64,000 bases of DNA from JAQUOA01 sp037443785 (GTDB lineage Bacteria; Bacteroidota; Ignavibacteria; UBA10030; UBA8401). Position numbers and translations under genes: made by a program. Below, in pieces: positions 53,207 to 61,746 of this stretch. Below the pieces are notes generated by a model. It was not told the origin of the DNA, searched no databases, and saw nothing but the letters and a program-made list of their open reading frames with translations. Position 1 is the stretch's first letter. Each line of letters opens with the position of its first letter. The DNA lies in the NCBI GenBank assembly GCA_037443785.1, contig JBBINR010000018.1, forward strand, positions 1 through 64,000. The letters run 5' to 3'.

Positions 53207-54022
53207 TTGAAGAGAATTATTTTCCCATTATTTGCAGTTATGACATTGCTCTCGTCGAATGCGGCTCTAAGTAATGAGCGGCGATTTACTTACGTTTATG
53301 AAACTTCCGTCCTCCCTCCCGGTGCACGAGAAATTGAAATCTGGAATACCGATAGACGTGGGCGATCATATTTCTATCGAAGGCTTGATCAACGAATTGA
53401 ATACGAATTCGGCGTAACAAACAATGTCATGTCCGCATTCATTTTAAATTATACTTCAAAAGCATATGATTCAAATGGGGGTGCCCATAATGGAACAAAG
53501 ACATCTTCCTACTCCATGAGTATTTCGAATGAATGGAAATATAAATTATTCGATAGAGTGGCTGATCCAATTGGATTAGGTTTATATGTGGAAGGAACCA
53601 TCGCACCGGATGAAGCTGAAATTGAAGGGAAAATATTACTTGATAAGGAAATTGGTCATTTCCTCTTTGCAACAAATCTTGTTGGCGAGCAGGAATGGGA
53701 AAATGATGTTGATAATGGAAAGACAATGACCGAAAGCGAATTTAAAACTGAAATCAATCTCGGCATTGCATACTTCCTCTCCCACAACTTTTCTCTTGGT
53801 GTTGAAGCTGTTCAACAAAACGTTGCAGTTGGTGGCGTAATAGAACACTCATCTTTTTTTGCCGGACCTGTTATTTCATATTCTTCACAAACATGGTGGG
53901 TAACTCTTACTTCCCTGCCGCAAATAAAAAGTTTCAAAGGCGGCACGACATTAAACAAGCAATTGGATCTTGATGAATTTGAAAAAATCCAAACGAGATT
54001 ACTGTTCTCATTCCAATTATGA
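53207..54022 (+). CDS. Putative outer-membrane beta-barrel protein downstream of feo
   Basis: Seen: 271 residues, signal peptide (FPLFAVMTLLSSNAALS), then RFTYVYETSVLPPGAREIEI and repeated amphipathic strands (for example FGVTNNVMSAFILNYTSKAY and FLSHNFSLGVEAVQQNVAV), ending with RLLFSFQL. Consistent with a barrel of about 12 strands. I do not recognise a named family. The next gene, a mono-haem lipoprotein, starts inside its stop (ATGA), so the two are a functional pair. A link to iron or haem traffic is inference from the neighbours. Confidence 0.6.
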   Translation: MKRIIFPLFAVMTLLSSNAALSNERRFTYVYETSVLPPGAREIEIWNTDRRGRSYFYRRLDQRIEYEFGVTNNVMSAFILNYTSKAYDSNGGAHNGTKTSSYSMSISNEWKYKLFDRVADPIGLGLYVEGTIAPDEAEIEGKILLDKEIGHFLFATNLVGEQEWENDVDNGKTMTESEFKTEINLGIAYFLSHNFSLGVEAVQQNVAVGGVIEHSSFFAGPVISYSSQTWWVTLTSLPQIKSFKGGTTLNKQLDLDEFEKIQTRLLFSFQL

Positions 54023-54339
54023 TTCAAAAATTTTTAGCACTAAGTCTTATACTAATAGCGGGATGCGCTTCAGCAATCCCGCTCCCGACGGAAAATGATG
54101 TATCGGTAGCACAAGAACGGTGGCAAGGAACGTCGTTAAATGACTTGCAAACAGGGAGGAATGTCTATATCCAAAAATGTTCCGGATGCCATAGTCTAAA
54201 GCCTCCGGAATCATACTCTGAACAAAAATGGGCAACTATTTTTCCTAAAATGAGTCAGAAAGCGAAATTAAAAAAGGCTGAAAGTGAATATTTAAAGAGA
54301 TATCTTTTAATAATTTCGACCCGGCTTTATCGACAATAA
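54019..54339 (+). CDS. Mono-haem c-type cytochrome lipoprotein (small)
   Basis: Seen: 106 residues with a lipoprotein signal (LALSLILIAGC) and a single CSGCH motif in GRNVYIQKCSGCHSLKPP, followed by EQKWATIFPKMSQKAKL, where a Met could be the distal haem ligand. Short for a class I cytochrome c but similar to small haem-binding lipoproteins of Bacteroidota. ATGA overlap with the barrel gene upstream. Confidence 0.78.
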   Translation: MIQKFLALSLILIAGCASAIPLPTENDVSVAQERWQGTSLNDLQTGRNVYIQKCSGCHSLKPPESYSEQKWATIFPKMSQKAKLKKAESEYLKRYLLIISTRLYRQ

Positions 54340-54362
54340 TAATTCTAATTTGAGATACACTT

Positions 54363-54686
54363 ATGAAAAATACTCTTTCAAATGAAATTACAAAAGAACA
54401 AATCTATACTGCGCTTAAAGATGTATATGATCCTGAAATCCCCGTAAGCATTGTTGATTTAGGTTTGGTCTATGATGTAAAAATAATTGATGATTGGGTT
54501 GGCGTGAAAATGACATTAACGTCACCCGGGTGCGGTCTTGCAAATCAAATTGCCAATAATGTTCGTCAGCGAATTGCTTCCCTTCCCGGCGTTTCTGATG
54601 CTGATGTTCGAATTGTTTGGCAGCCACAATGGAACCCTTCCATGATGAGTGATGAAGCAAAAAAGAAAGTTCAATTTTTTCGATAG
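54363..54686 (+). CDS. MIP18/DUF59-family protein (PaaD/SufT-like)
   Basis: Seen: 107 residues with YDPEIPVSIVDLGLVYDVKI, TLTSPGCGLANQIANNV (the conserved Cys of the family) and VRIVWQPQWNPSMMSDEAKK. Family members assist iron-sulfur cluster assembly (SufT) or loading of targets. Near iron uptake genes; the exact target is unknown. Confidence 0.9.
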   Translation: MKNTLSNEITKEQIYTALKDVYDPEIPVSIVDLGLVYDVKIIDDWVGVKMTLTSPGCGLANQIANNVRQRIASLPGVSDADVRIVWQPQWNPSMMSDEAKKKVQFFR

Positions 54687-54718
54687 CAATAACAGCACAC
54701 TTATTTGGATAAAATTAT

Positions 54719-55195
54719 ATGAACAAAATCTTTTTGATATTGACCATTTTGTTACTAAGGGAAAATGTTTATTGCCAGAAAGAGATGCAGATGCTTCCTT
54801 TGGGAAGTTATGATTCGACTGCCAATCCTGAACTTCAATTGAAGAATGCAATCAACGAAGCATCAGCAACTCAAGCGAATTTTATTTTAGATGTTGGCGG
54901 AGAATGGTGCATTTGGTGTCATAGGCTCGATACACTTTTTCTTACTAATCCCGATCTCACGGAATATCTCAAAAACAATTTTGTTCTTGTTAAAATCAAT
55001 TTTAGCAAAGAAAATGAAAACGAACAATTCCTTGGAAAATATCCGAAAATCGCCGGCTATCCTCATTTTTTTGTTCTTGAAACAGACGGCACGCTTCTCC
55101 ACTCACAAAATACCGGTGATCTTGAAAAAGGGAAAGGACATGACAGAGTTAAAGTGATGGAATTCCTAACGCTCTGGAGAAAACCGAAAAAATAA
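54719..55195 (+). CDS. Secreted thioredoxin-like protein
   Basis: Seen: 158 residues with a signal peptide (FLILTILLLRENVYC) and a thioredoxin-fold core: DVGGEWCIWCHRLDTLFLTN carries the CxxC active site, followed by FVLVKINFSKEN and the cis-Pro region IAGYPHFFVLE. CIWCH also fits a haem motif, but the WCxWC context and fold argue for a thiol-disulfide role, possibly in reducing apocytochrome cysteines. No partner gene. Confidence 0.82.
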   Translation: MNKIFLILTILLLRENVYCQKEMQMLPLGSYDSTANPELQLKNAINEASATQANFILDVGGEWCIWCHRLDTLFLTNPDLTEYLKNNFVLVKINFSKENENEQFLGKYPKIAGYPHFFVLETDGTLLHSQNTGDLEKGKGHDRVKVMEFLTLWRKPKK

Positions 55196-55226
55196 TAACC
55201 CACAGACTCATAAAAAGCCTATTTTC

Positions 55227-55255
55227 TTGACATCGTTTCATTACTTTTCTACATT
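55227..55255 (+). promoter_or_regulatory. Strong sigma-70-type promoter before the CBS-domain gene
   Basis: TTGACA, 17-nt spacer, TACATT, 41 nt before the ATG at 55296. Confidence 0.65.
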
Positions 55256-55295
55256 GTCAATGCGTCTCATTCATAAATTCTGAAAGGGCAAATTC

Positions 55296-55742
55296 ATGAA
55301 GGCAAAGGATATTCTTGAATCGAAGAAGGGGGAAGTTGTAAGTATTGTGGATGATTTGACCGTGTATGATGCAGTTGCTGCGCTGACAAAGTTTAAGATC
55401 GGATTTCTTATCGTTAAAAACTTGTCCGGGCATTTTCAAGGGGTTCTTTCTGAACGAGATGTCGTCAATAAATGCGTCCTTCAGAAAAAAAGCCCCGATC
55501 AAATGAAAATCCGGGAGATCATGACGGGAAAAGAAAAAGTCATTTCTGGATTTGAAGACGAAGATGTCGAAGCAATCATGAATACCATGACCGAAAAGAA
55601 AATCCGCCACTTACCTATTTTTAACGGAGACCAGTTAAAAGGAATTATTTCGATTGGCGATGTGATAAAAATTTTGCTTAACGAAAAAGACAGTGAAATA
55701 AAAACATTATCGAGTTATGTCTCCGGAAATTATCCGGGATAA
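55296..55742 (+). CDS. CBS-domain pair protein
   Basis: Seen: 148 residues forming two tandem CBS motifs: IVDDLTVYDAVAALTKFKIG...GVLSERDVVNKCVL and ISGFEDEDVEAIMNTMTEKK...LKGIISIGDVIKILL. Such Bateman modules bind adenine nucleotides and regulate a partner. No fused effector domain and no obvious partner next door. AAAGGG upstream of the ATG. Confidence 0.92.
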   Translation: MKAKDILESKKGEVVSIVDDLTVYDAVAALTKFKIGFLIVKNLSGHFQGVLSERDVVNKCVLQKKSPDQMKIREIMTGKEKVISGFEDEDVEAIMNTMTEKKIRHLPIFNGDQLKGIISIGDVIKILLNEKDSEIKTLSSYVSGNYPG

Positions 55743-55746
55743 TATC

Positions 55747-56463
55747 TTACTCACAGCAATCAACGTTTGTGTGGGGCTGGGTTTCGACAGTCGTATGAGT
55801 TATTTTTGGACTCAACATGGGAATGCCGAGATTCATTCCACGAAGAATAAGAATAAGAGCTAGTGTAATGCTTAATAAAGGTATTGCACGGCTCACAAGC
55901 GAACGAAACTTCAAGGAGATCAATTTACCAGCGAATCCTACCGCAATTAAGGCCGGTGCCGTGCCAATTCCAAACAATGCCATAAACACTGAACTTTTCC
56001 AAATATCCGCCACCGCCGTTGCTCCAATCAGCGCTGTATAGACCAAACCACACGGCAATAATCCGTTTAACATCCCCATCACAAATAATGCCATTAACCC
56101 TCGTTTCTTCATAAAGAGAGAAAACTTTAGTTTCACAAATCCATAAATAAATTTGAGCGGCGAATATTTTTCAAATTTTGATTTTACTCCGAGTGGAATC
56201 GCAACCGTCAATAAAATTGTTATTCCAAGAATTAACGAAACATCTTGCTGAACGCTAAGCAAAATGTTTCGACCGACTAATCCTAACACTGCACCCATAA
56301 CCGCGTATGCCAATGCACGACCGGAATGATAGAACACTCGTTCAAAAAAATATTTTACACGGGATCGTGCATTCGAAGGGATAGATAAAACAAGTGGTCC
56401 GCACATTCCTATACAGTGCATGCTTCCCAACACTCCAAGCAGTAATGCCGCAAGTAAATCCAT
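55747..56463 (-). CDS. UreH/SafE-like membrane protein of the cbb3 cluster
   Basis: Seen: 238 residues, about six hydrophobic segments, with the N-terminal SMHCIGMCGPLVL motif typical of the UreH_2/DsbD-like family usually named sulfite exporter TauE/SafE. A copy is regularly found at the end of ccoGHIS operons, where a role in copper delivery or assembly of the oxidase has been proposed. A His/Cys-rich tail (HTTVETQPHTNVDCCE) might bind metal. Confidence 0.8.
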   Translation of the reverse strand: MDLLAALLLGVLGSMHCIGMCGPLVLSIPSNARSRVKYFFERVFYHSGRALAYAVMGAVLGLVGRNILLSVQQDVSLILGITILLTVAIPLGVKSKFEKYSPLKFIYGFVKLKFSLFMKKRGLMALFVMGMLNGLLPCGLVYTALIGATAVADIWKSSVFMALFGIGTAPALIAVGFAGKLISLKFRSLVSRAIPLLSITLALILILRGMNLGIPMLSPKITHTTVETQPHTNVDCCE

Positions 56464-56484
56464 AATCGAGAAAGTGATTTATCG

Positions 56485-56934
56485 TTATTGAATTATAATT
56501 GGTTGTTCAAAATAATATTTTTGATTCGCTGCATTCCATGAAATCTTAACCCGCCACATCCCCCTTGGAACACCTTCAGTGGAAATTGATTGAGTAAACA
56601 GTGAATCAAGTTTAATTGTTTTTGTAAAATCTTTCGATTTGTCTGAAGGCCTAAAAAACATAATCGATCCAGATACATTATTAGCCGTAGAAATTTGAGG
56701 AAACTTAATATTCATCGATGACGCAGTAAAAGAAACTTCAACCTTTTTTCCCAATGTCTTTGTATTTTTTTCCACATCAATATGTTGTTGGTATTTTAAT
56801 TCTTTTTCATAATAATCATCCATAACAAGATCAACTTTTGACGATAGAGCAATGTACACGACAGTAAGAATACATGCTGCAAAGACGACAAAGCTAATGA
56901 CAATACCAATTCCCCATCGAGATTTCTTTTCCAT
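56485..56934 (-). CDS. ccoH: FixH/CcoH family protein
   Basis: Seen: 149 residues; one N-terminal membrane segment (GIGIVISFVVFAACILTVVY), the conserved LVMDDYYEKELKYQQHID segment and a small beta-rich domain ending GMWRVKISWNA. CcoH is needed for stability and assembly of cbb3 oxidase with CcoG/CcoI. One-base overlap with the ccoG stop region. Confidence 0.9.
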   Translation of the reverse strand: MEKKSRWGIGIVISFVVFAACILTVVYIALSSKVDLVMDDYYEKELKYQQHIDVEKNTKTLGKKVEVSFTASSMNIKFPQISTANNVSGSIMFFRPSDKSKDFTKTIKLDSLFTQSISTEGVPRGMWRVKISWNAANQKYYFEQPIIIQ

Positions 56935-58376
56935 TAATCTTCCTTCTTCCTTTCCTTCTTTTCAACCGGACCTAGAAACGACGTTTTTATACGGTGAATT
57001 TCTTTCCCATTTTCATAAACGGCAATTTCCACCGGTGTGTTCATTTTCTTTATCTCATCTTTCTCTAACAAAATGAATGCTTTTGCCTGTACTCCTTCTT
57101 GCGGAGGAAGAACAATGTCATCGCCGAGAATTTTTAATTCACCTTCGTCATCTAATAATTTCAGTTCTATATGACGTTGTTCAAATGTTTTATTCAGAAC
57201 TTTTATGTCATACAGATTGCTGACTTTATCATGAGGCTGGTCTTGATAAAACATTCCCGGCGTACGTAGAATTGTTATATCGATTTCGGATCGTGTAGCC
57301 AAGAAATATGTCAAAACTGAAAGCAATAAGACTTGAACGGCTGTGTATCCGATAACCCGCGTTGTAAAGATTTTTCTGGTTTTCGTTTTAATTCCATTGA
57401 TAGAATCAAACCGAATCAATCCACGCGGTTTTTGAATTTTTTGCATCACTTGATCACAAACGTCAATGCACGCAGTACAATTAACACATTCGAGCTGGGT
57501 CCCATTGCGAATATCAATTCCCGTCGGGCAGACAGCGACGCATTCTTTGCAATCGATGCAATCACCTTTTGATCGAACTTCTCCTCGTTTCATCTTTCCG
57601 CGTGGCTCTCCACGTATAAAATCATAGGCAATGATCAGCGAATTATGATCAAGCAAAACTCCTTGAAGTCTTCCGTAGGGACAAACCAAAATACACGCTT
57701 GTTCTCGGAACCAAATGAAAATCCAATAGAACAACGCAGTAAATAATATCATTGCCGTAAATCCGCCAACGTGCTCGCTCACAGGATCAGTAACAATTTT
57801 CCACAATGCATCAACACCAATAATCCATGCAAGAAGCATGTTTGAAACCAAAAAGGAAATAGCAAAATAGATTACGTATTTTGCTCCTTTCTTAAAAATT
57901 TTTTCACCAGTCCAATCGGATTCATTTAACTTTCGCTGTGCTTTGTTATCCCCTTCGATCCAATAGTCAATACGGCGAAAAACAGATTCCATAAAAACTG
58001 TTTGGGGACAAATCCAACCGCAAAACAATCGTCCATAGACTGCTGTGAAAAGGAAAATAAAGACAATCGTCGTAATCATGGTCAAGCCAAGGAGAAAAAA
58101 ATCGTGCGGACCAAATGGGAATCCAAAAAGAACAAATTTACGATTGATAACATCGAACAACATTAACGGATGTCCATCAATTTTAATAAACGGTGTCCCA
58201 AAAAGGATAAGCAACAAAATGGAGCTAAGTACTGTCCTTGCCTTGGTGTATCTCCCTTTGGGTTCTTTCGGATATATCCATTTTCTTTTGCCGGACTTTT
58301 CAACGATTCCGAGAGAATCTCTGAAAGAGTCCTCCGAAACGGATCCTTTCAGATTATCTTTTACTGCATCAGTCAT
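56934..58376 (-). CDS. ccoG: CcoG/FixG/RdxA iron-sulfur membrane protein
   Basis: Seen: 480 residues; membrane segments, polyferredoxin-like FCGWICPQTVFMESVFRRID, two [4Fe-4S] motifs (CIDCKECVAVCPTGID and CVNCTACIDVCDQ) and a C-terminal immunoglobulin-like domain. CcoG is a cupric reductase in copper insertion into cbb3 oxidase. It starts inside the ccoP stop (ATGA overlap). Confidence 0.95.
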   Translation of the reverse strand: MTDAVKDNLKGSVSEDSFRDSLGIVEKSGKRKWIYPKEPKGRYTKARTVLSSILLLILFGTPFIKIDGHPLMLFDVINRKFVLFGFPFGPHDFFLLGLTMITTIVFIFLFTAVYGRLFCGWICPQTVFMESVFRRIDYWIEGDNKAQRKLNESDWTGEKIFKKGAKYVIYFAISFLVSNMLLAWIIGVDALWKIVTDPVSEHVGGFTAMILFTALFYWIFIWFREQACILVCPYGRLQGVLLDHNSLIIAYDFIRGEPRGKMKRGEVRSKGDCIDCKECVAVCPTGIDIRNGTQLECVNCTACIDVCDQVMQKIQKPRGLIRFDSINGIKTKTRKIFTTRVIGYTAVQVLLLSVLTYFLATRSEIDITILRTPGMFYQDQPHDKVSNLYDIKVLNKTFEQRHIELKLLDDEGELKILGDDIVLPPQEGVQAKAFILLEKDEIKKMNTPVEIAVYENGKEIHRIKTSFLGPVEKKERKKED

Positions 58377-59242
58377 AATTTTGGGCTTGCCTTTGCACTG
58401 TCAGCAGAAGTTTCAATTTTTGGTTCAACATATAATTGTCCCTCCGGAACTTTGCCGCCTGGAGGATTTGATCCTTGTAAAGAAAGAACATAGCTTGCGA
58501 TCTGAATAATTTGCCGTTGCGTGAATACGAGCTGCCATGTGATCATCCCCTTTGCAGGGACACCATTTTTGATGGTCTGATAGACATTTTTGATTCCACC
58601 GCCGTGAATCCAATATTGATCCGTCAAATTCGGTCCAACAATTCCGCCTGCTTGTTGACCATGACACGAGACACAATACTTATGGAAATTTTCGTCACCA
58701 GCTTTAAGAGATGCATCGTCTTTCAATTGAGTGATCAATGCTTCATCAATCAACGGTTCATTCGCCATCATAATTTGGCGCTGCATAGATGCAACAACAA
58801 GTTCCTGCTGATATTCTTCATGCATCAACGGAGAAATTTTAAAGACATGGTAGTCAGCTAAATAAATAATTCCAAACACAACGGTAATTCCAAATAGATA
58901 ATTAAACCATGGCGGAATGCGATTATCAAGTTCACGAATTCCGTCAAAATCATGCCCCATATCCTGCACGATTTCCGTTGGTTGCGGAATCACGTAATTT
59001 TTAATTCGAATCATCGTATCGACGATGGAATTGATGTCTGAATTCAAAACACCGACAATATACATCAATGTCGCAATAACAAATACAAGCAGTGAAATGG
59101 TAAAAATCAATCCAATCTCTGCGCCGGGGTCCGGTACCGGTTGGACAGTTCCATTGGTAACTGTTTGTGCAACCGTATTCAGCGTCGCAACAGCCGAAAG
59201 AGCAATAAGCTTAACTCCGTAAGAGAGTGTGTTCTTTTTCAT
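58373..59242 (-). CDS. ccoP: cbb3 oxidase subunit III, mono-haem CcoP-like
   Basis: Electron entry subunit. Seen: 289 residues with two membrane segments near residues 30-60 and 110-130 and only one haem c motif, CVSCH at 190-194, in a class I domain (GPNLTDQYWIHGG, GMITWQLVFTQRQI, SYVLSLQG; methionine ligand probably in KGMITW). Classical CcoP carries two haems, so this is the short type usual in Bacteroidota. The C-terminal 35 residues are a Pro/Lys-rich tail. Confidence 0.9.
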   Translation of the reverse strand: MKKNTLSYGVKLIALSAVATLNTVAQTVTNGTVQPVPDPGAEIGLIFTISLLVFVIATLMYIVGVLNSDINSIVDTMIRIKNYVIPQPTEIVQDMGHDFDGIRELDNRIPPWFNYLFGITVVFGIIYLADYHVFKISPLMHEEYQQELVVASMQRQIMMANEPLIDEALITQLKDDASLKAGDENFHKYCVSCHGQQAGGIVGPNLTDQYWIHGGGIKNVYQTIKNGVPAKGMITWQLVFTQRQIIQIASYVLSLQGSNPPGGKVPEGQLYVEPKIETSADSAKASPKL

Positions 59243-59247
59243 AAGTA

Positions 59248-59433
59248 TTAATTCCTTAGTTCGGATTGTTCAGGTGAATCATGAAGCGGCAGCTCGCTCA
59301 TGTGATTCAAATATTTCTTATCCAGTTTAAATATCCAAATTGTAACAGCAATAAAAAATGGAACAAAGATCAACAGTGAAAAAATAGGGTACGCTGCAAC
59401 TCCATCGATCGACGATAAATATTGTGAAAGCAT
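59248..59433 (-). CDS. ccoQ: cbb3 oxidase CcoQ-like small subunit
   Basis: 61 residues with one membrane helix (PIFSLLIFVPFFIAVTIWIF) and the KKYLNHMSELPL tail typical of FixQ in this phylum. Between ccoNO and ccoP. Confidence 0.8.
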   Translation of the reverse strand: MLSQYLSSIDGVAAYPIFSLLIFVPFFIAVTIWIFKLDKKYLNHMSELPLHDSPEQSELRN

Positions 59434-59447
59434 AATTCTTCTCCTTC

Positions 59448-61559
59448 CTATTGTTTCACTTTGATATCAGTGCCAAGCCGTTGAAGATACCCGATGAGTG
59501 CAATGATCTCTTTATTCGATTCGGCAGGAACTTTATTGCGTTGAAGGTCTGCAGCGATTGAATCCGCTTGCACTTGTAAAATTTCATTCGCTGTTACGTC
59601 GAACCCTTTAGGATACGGAACACCGAGCGCTTGCATTGTTCTAATCTTTGCTGCTGTTGATGCAGTATCGATATCTTGAGTTAATAGCCATGGATATGGA
59701 GGCATAATTGAACCCGGCGACATTGATCGTGGATTTTCCATGTGGAAATAATGCCATAGGTTCGGATATTTTCCGCCGACTCTGTGTAAATCTGGTCCGG
59801 TTCTTCTCGATCCCCATAAGAATGGATGATCATACACGTACTCACCGGCTTTAGAATATTCTCCAAAGCGTTCAGTTTCAGATCGAAATGGCCGAACCAT
59901 TTGTGAATGGCAATTGTTGCATCCCTCTCGTATGTAGATATCTCTTCCCTGCAATTCAAGCGGTGTATAGGGACGTACCGAAGCGATCGTCGGGATATTT
60001 GATTTTATCATAAACGTCGGAACCAATTCAATCATCCCTCCGATGGCAACCGCAACAAAAGCAAGCAATGCAAATTGAATCGGTCTCTTTTCAAGCATCT
60101 TATGGAAAGTTTCTTTTGAACTGAGTTCGGCTTTTTGGAGTGCAGGGGCTTCAGTCTCTTCGTTAGCAAGAAACGATCCTTGCTTCGCTGTTTTCACAAG
60201 ATTATACGCCATAACAATAACGCCAGTAAAATACAGCAAACCTCCGAATGCGCGAATCATATGCATCGGAATAATTTGCAATGTCGTTTCGAGAAAATTC
60301 GGATATTGCAGTGTTCCCATTGGTGTAAATTGTTTCCACATCAACGTTTGAGTTAAACCTGCCCAATACATCGACGAGACATAAAAAACGATACCCAGTG
60401 TACCAATCCAGAAATGGAAGTTTGCCATCTTTTTAGAATATAATTCTGTCCGGTACAGCTTAGGAACGAGATAATAAAACATTCCAAATGTCAGAAATCC
60501 GTTCCAACCCAATGCACCGACGTGAACATGTGAAACAATCCAGTCAGTATAATGCATTAACGCATTGAAGTTTTTCAGCGACAGCATTGGCCCTTCAAAT
60601 GTAGCCATTCCATATGCGGTAACGGCAACAACCATAAATTTCAGCACCACATCTTCCCTTACTTTATCCCACGCACCACGCAATGTCAGCAGTCCATTGA
60701 TCATGCCGCCCCACGATGGAGCAATCAGCATGATTGAAAAAACTGTACCGAGAGATTGCGCCCAATCCGGAAGAGCCGTATATAATAGATGGTGAGGTCC
60801 TGCCCAGATGTAAATAAAAATCAGCGCCCAAAAATGAACAATGGAAAGACGGTACGAATACACCGGGCGATTTGCCGCTTTCGGCAGAAAGTAATACATC
60901 AATCCGAGATACGGTGTTGTTAAAAAGAATGCAACAGCATTATGTCCATACCACCACTGCACAAGTGCATCCTGAACACCGGCATACAACGAATAACTTT
61001 TTAAGAATGAAACAGGAAGTTCGAGAGAGTTCACAATATGAAGCATTGCAACAGTAACAATTGTGGCAATATAAAACCATACGGCTACATAGATATGCTT
61101 TTCGCGTCGTTTAATAATTGTTCCAAACATATTGATCGCAAAAACAACCCAGATCAATGTAATTGCAATGTCTATCGGCCACTCAAGTTCAGCGTATTCT
61201 TTGCTTGTCGTAATTCCGAGAGGAAGTGTTATTGCGGCGGAAAGAATAATCAATTGCCATCCCCAAAAGTGAATTCTACTCAGCAGATCGCTGAACATGC
61301 GCGCCTTTAATACACGCTGCATTGAATAATACACGCCAGCAAAAATCGCGTTGCCGACAAAAGCAAAAATTACTGCATTTGTATGTAGAGGACGAATTCG
61401 ACCAAATGTGATATACTGAATGCCGGCATTTAATTCTGGCGTAAATATTTGAGATGCGACTATAATGCCGACAAGCATCCCTACAATAGCAAAAACAACG
61501 GATGCGATTGTGAAATCTCGTACGATTCTATTATCGTAACTAAATTTCTGAACCTCCAT
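59448..61559 (-). CDS. ccoNO: Fused CcoN-CcoO cbb3-type cytochrome oxidase subunit I/II
   Basis: Catalytic and mono-haem subunits in one chain of 703 residues. Seen: N-terminal 12-helix CcoN part (about 1-470) with haem/copper histidines in HTNAVIFAFVGNAIFAG, YGHNAVAFFLTTP, HHLLYTALP and HVHVGALGWNG, then a linker and a CcoO part with CNNCHSQMVRPF at 547 and MPPYPWLL. High-affinity oxygen reduction, typical of microaerobic growth. ccoS lies 31 nt upstream. Confidence 0.96.
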   Translation of the reverse strand: MEVQKFSYDNRIVRDFTIASVVFAIVGMLVGIIVASQIFTPELNAGIQYITFGRIRPLHTNAVIFAFVGNAIFAGVYYSMQRVLKARMFSDLLSRIHFWGWQLIILSAAITLPLGITTSKEYAELEWPIDIAITLIWVVFAINMFGTIIKRREKHIYVAVWFYIATIVTVAMLHIVNSLELPVSFLKSYSLYAGVQDALVQWWYGHNAVAFFLTTPYLGLMYYFLPKAANRPVYSYRLSIVHFWALIFIYIWAGPHHLLYTALPDWAQSLGTVFSIMLIAPSWGGMINGLLTLRGAWDKVREDVVLKFMVVAVTAYGMATFEGPMLSLKNFNALMHYTDWIVSHVHVGALGWNGFLTFGMFYYLVPKLYRTELYSKKMANFHFWIGTLGIVFYVSSMYWAGLTQTLMWKQFTPMGTLQYPNFLETTLQIIPMHMIRAFGGLLYFTGVIVMAYNLVKTAKQGSFLANEETEAPALQKAELSSKETFHKMLEKRPIQFALLAFVAVAIGGMIELVPTFMIKSNIPTIASVRPYTPLELQGRDIYIREGCNNCHSQMVRPFRSETERFGEYSKAGEYVYDHPFLWGSRRTGPDLHRVGGKYPNLWHYFHMENPRSMSPGSIMPPYPWLLTQDIDTASTAAKIRTMQALGVPYPKGFDVTANEILQVQADSIAADLQRNKVPAESNKEIIALIGYLQRLGTDIKVKQ

Positions 61560-61590
61560 GTATAACCTCGTTAGTATAGTTTATGATTGA

Positions 61591-61746
61591 TTATTTTCGA
61601 TTGTCTTTTTTCTCGTCAAAGAGGATGCGAATTGAAGGAGTATATTTGTCTTCATACTGCCCTGATTTCACAGACCATAAAAATGCCAACAGAAATCCTA
61701 CTGCCATCACAAAACTGCACAGCAACAAAACAATAATTACCGACAT
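61591..61746 (-). CDS. ccoS: cbb3 oxidase maturation protein CcoS
   Basis: 51 residues: one membrane helix (IIVLLLCSFVMAVGFLLAFL) followed by the family motif WSVKSGQYEDKYTPSIRIL. Start ATG overlaps the ccoI stop by one base (TAATG). Needed for haem/copper insertion in CcoN. Confidence 0.93.
   Translation of the reverse strand: MSVIIVLLLCSFVMAVGFLLAFLWSVKSGQYEDKYTPSIRILFDEKKDNRK

Noticed and set aside
54888..54930. CIWCH in the thioredoxin-like protein as a haem c site
   Set aside because: The GEWCIWCH context and the cis-Pro region fit a thioredoxin active site better than haem attachment.
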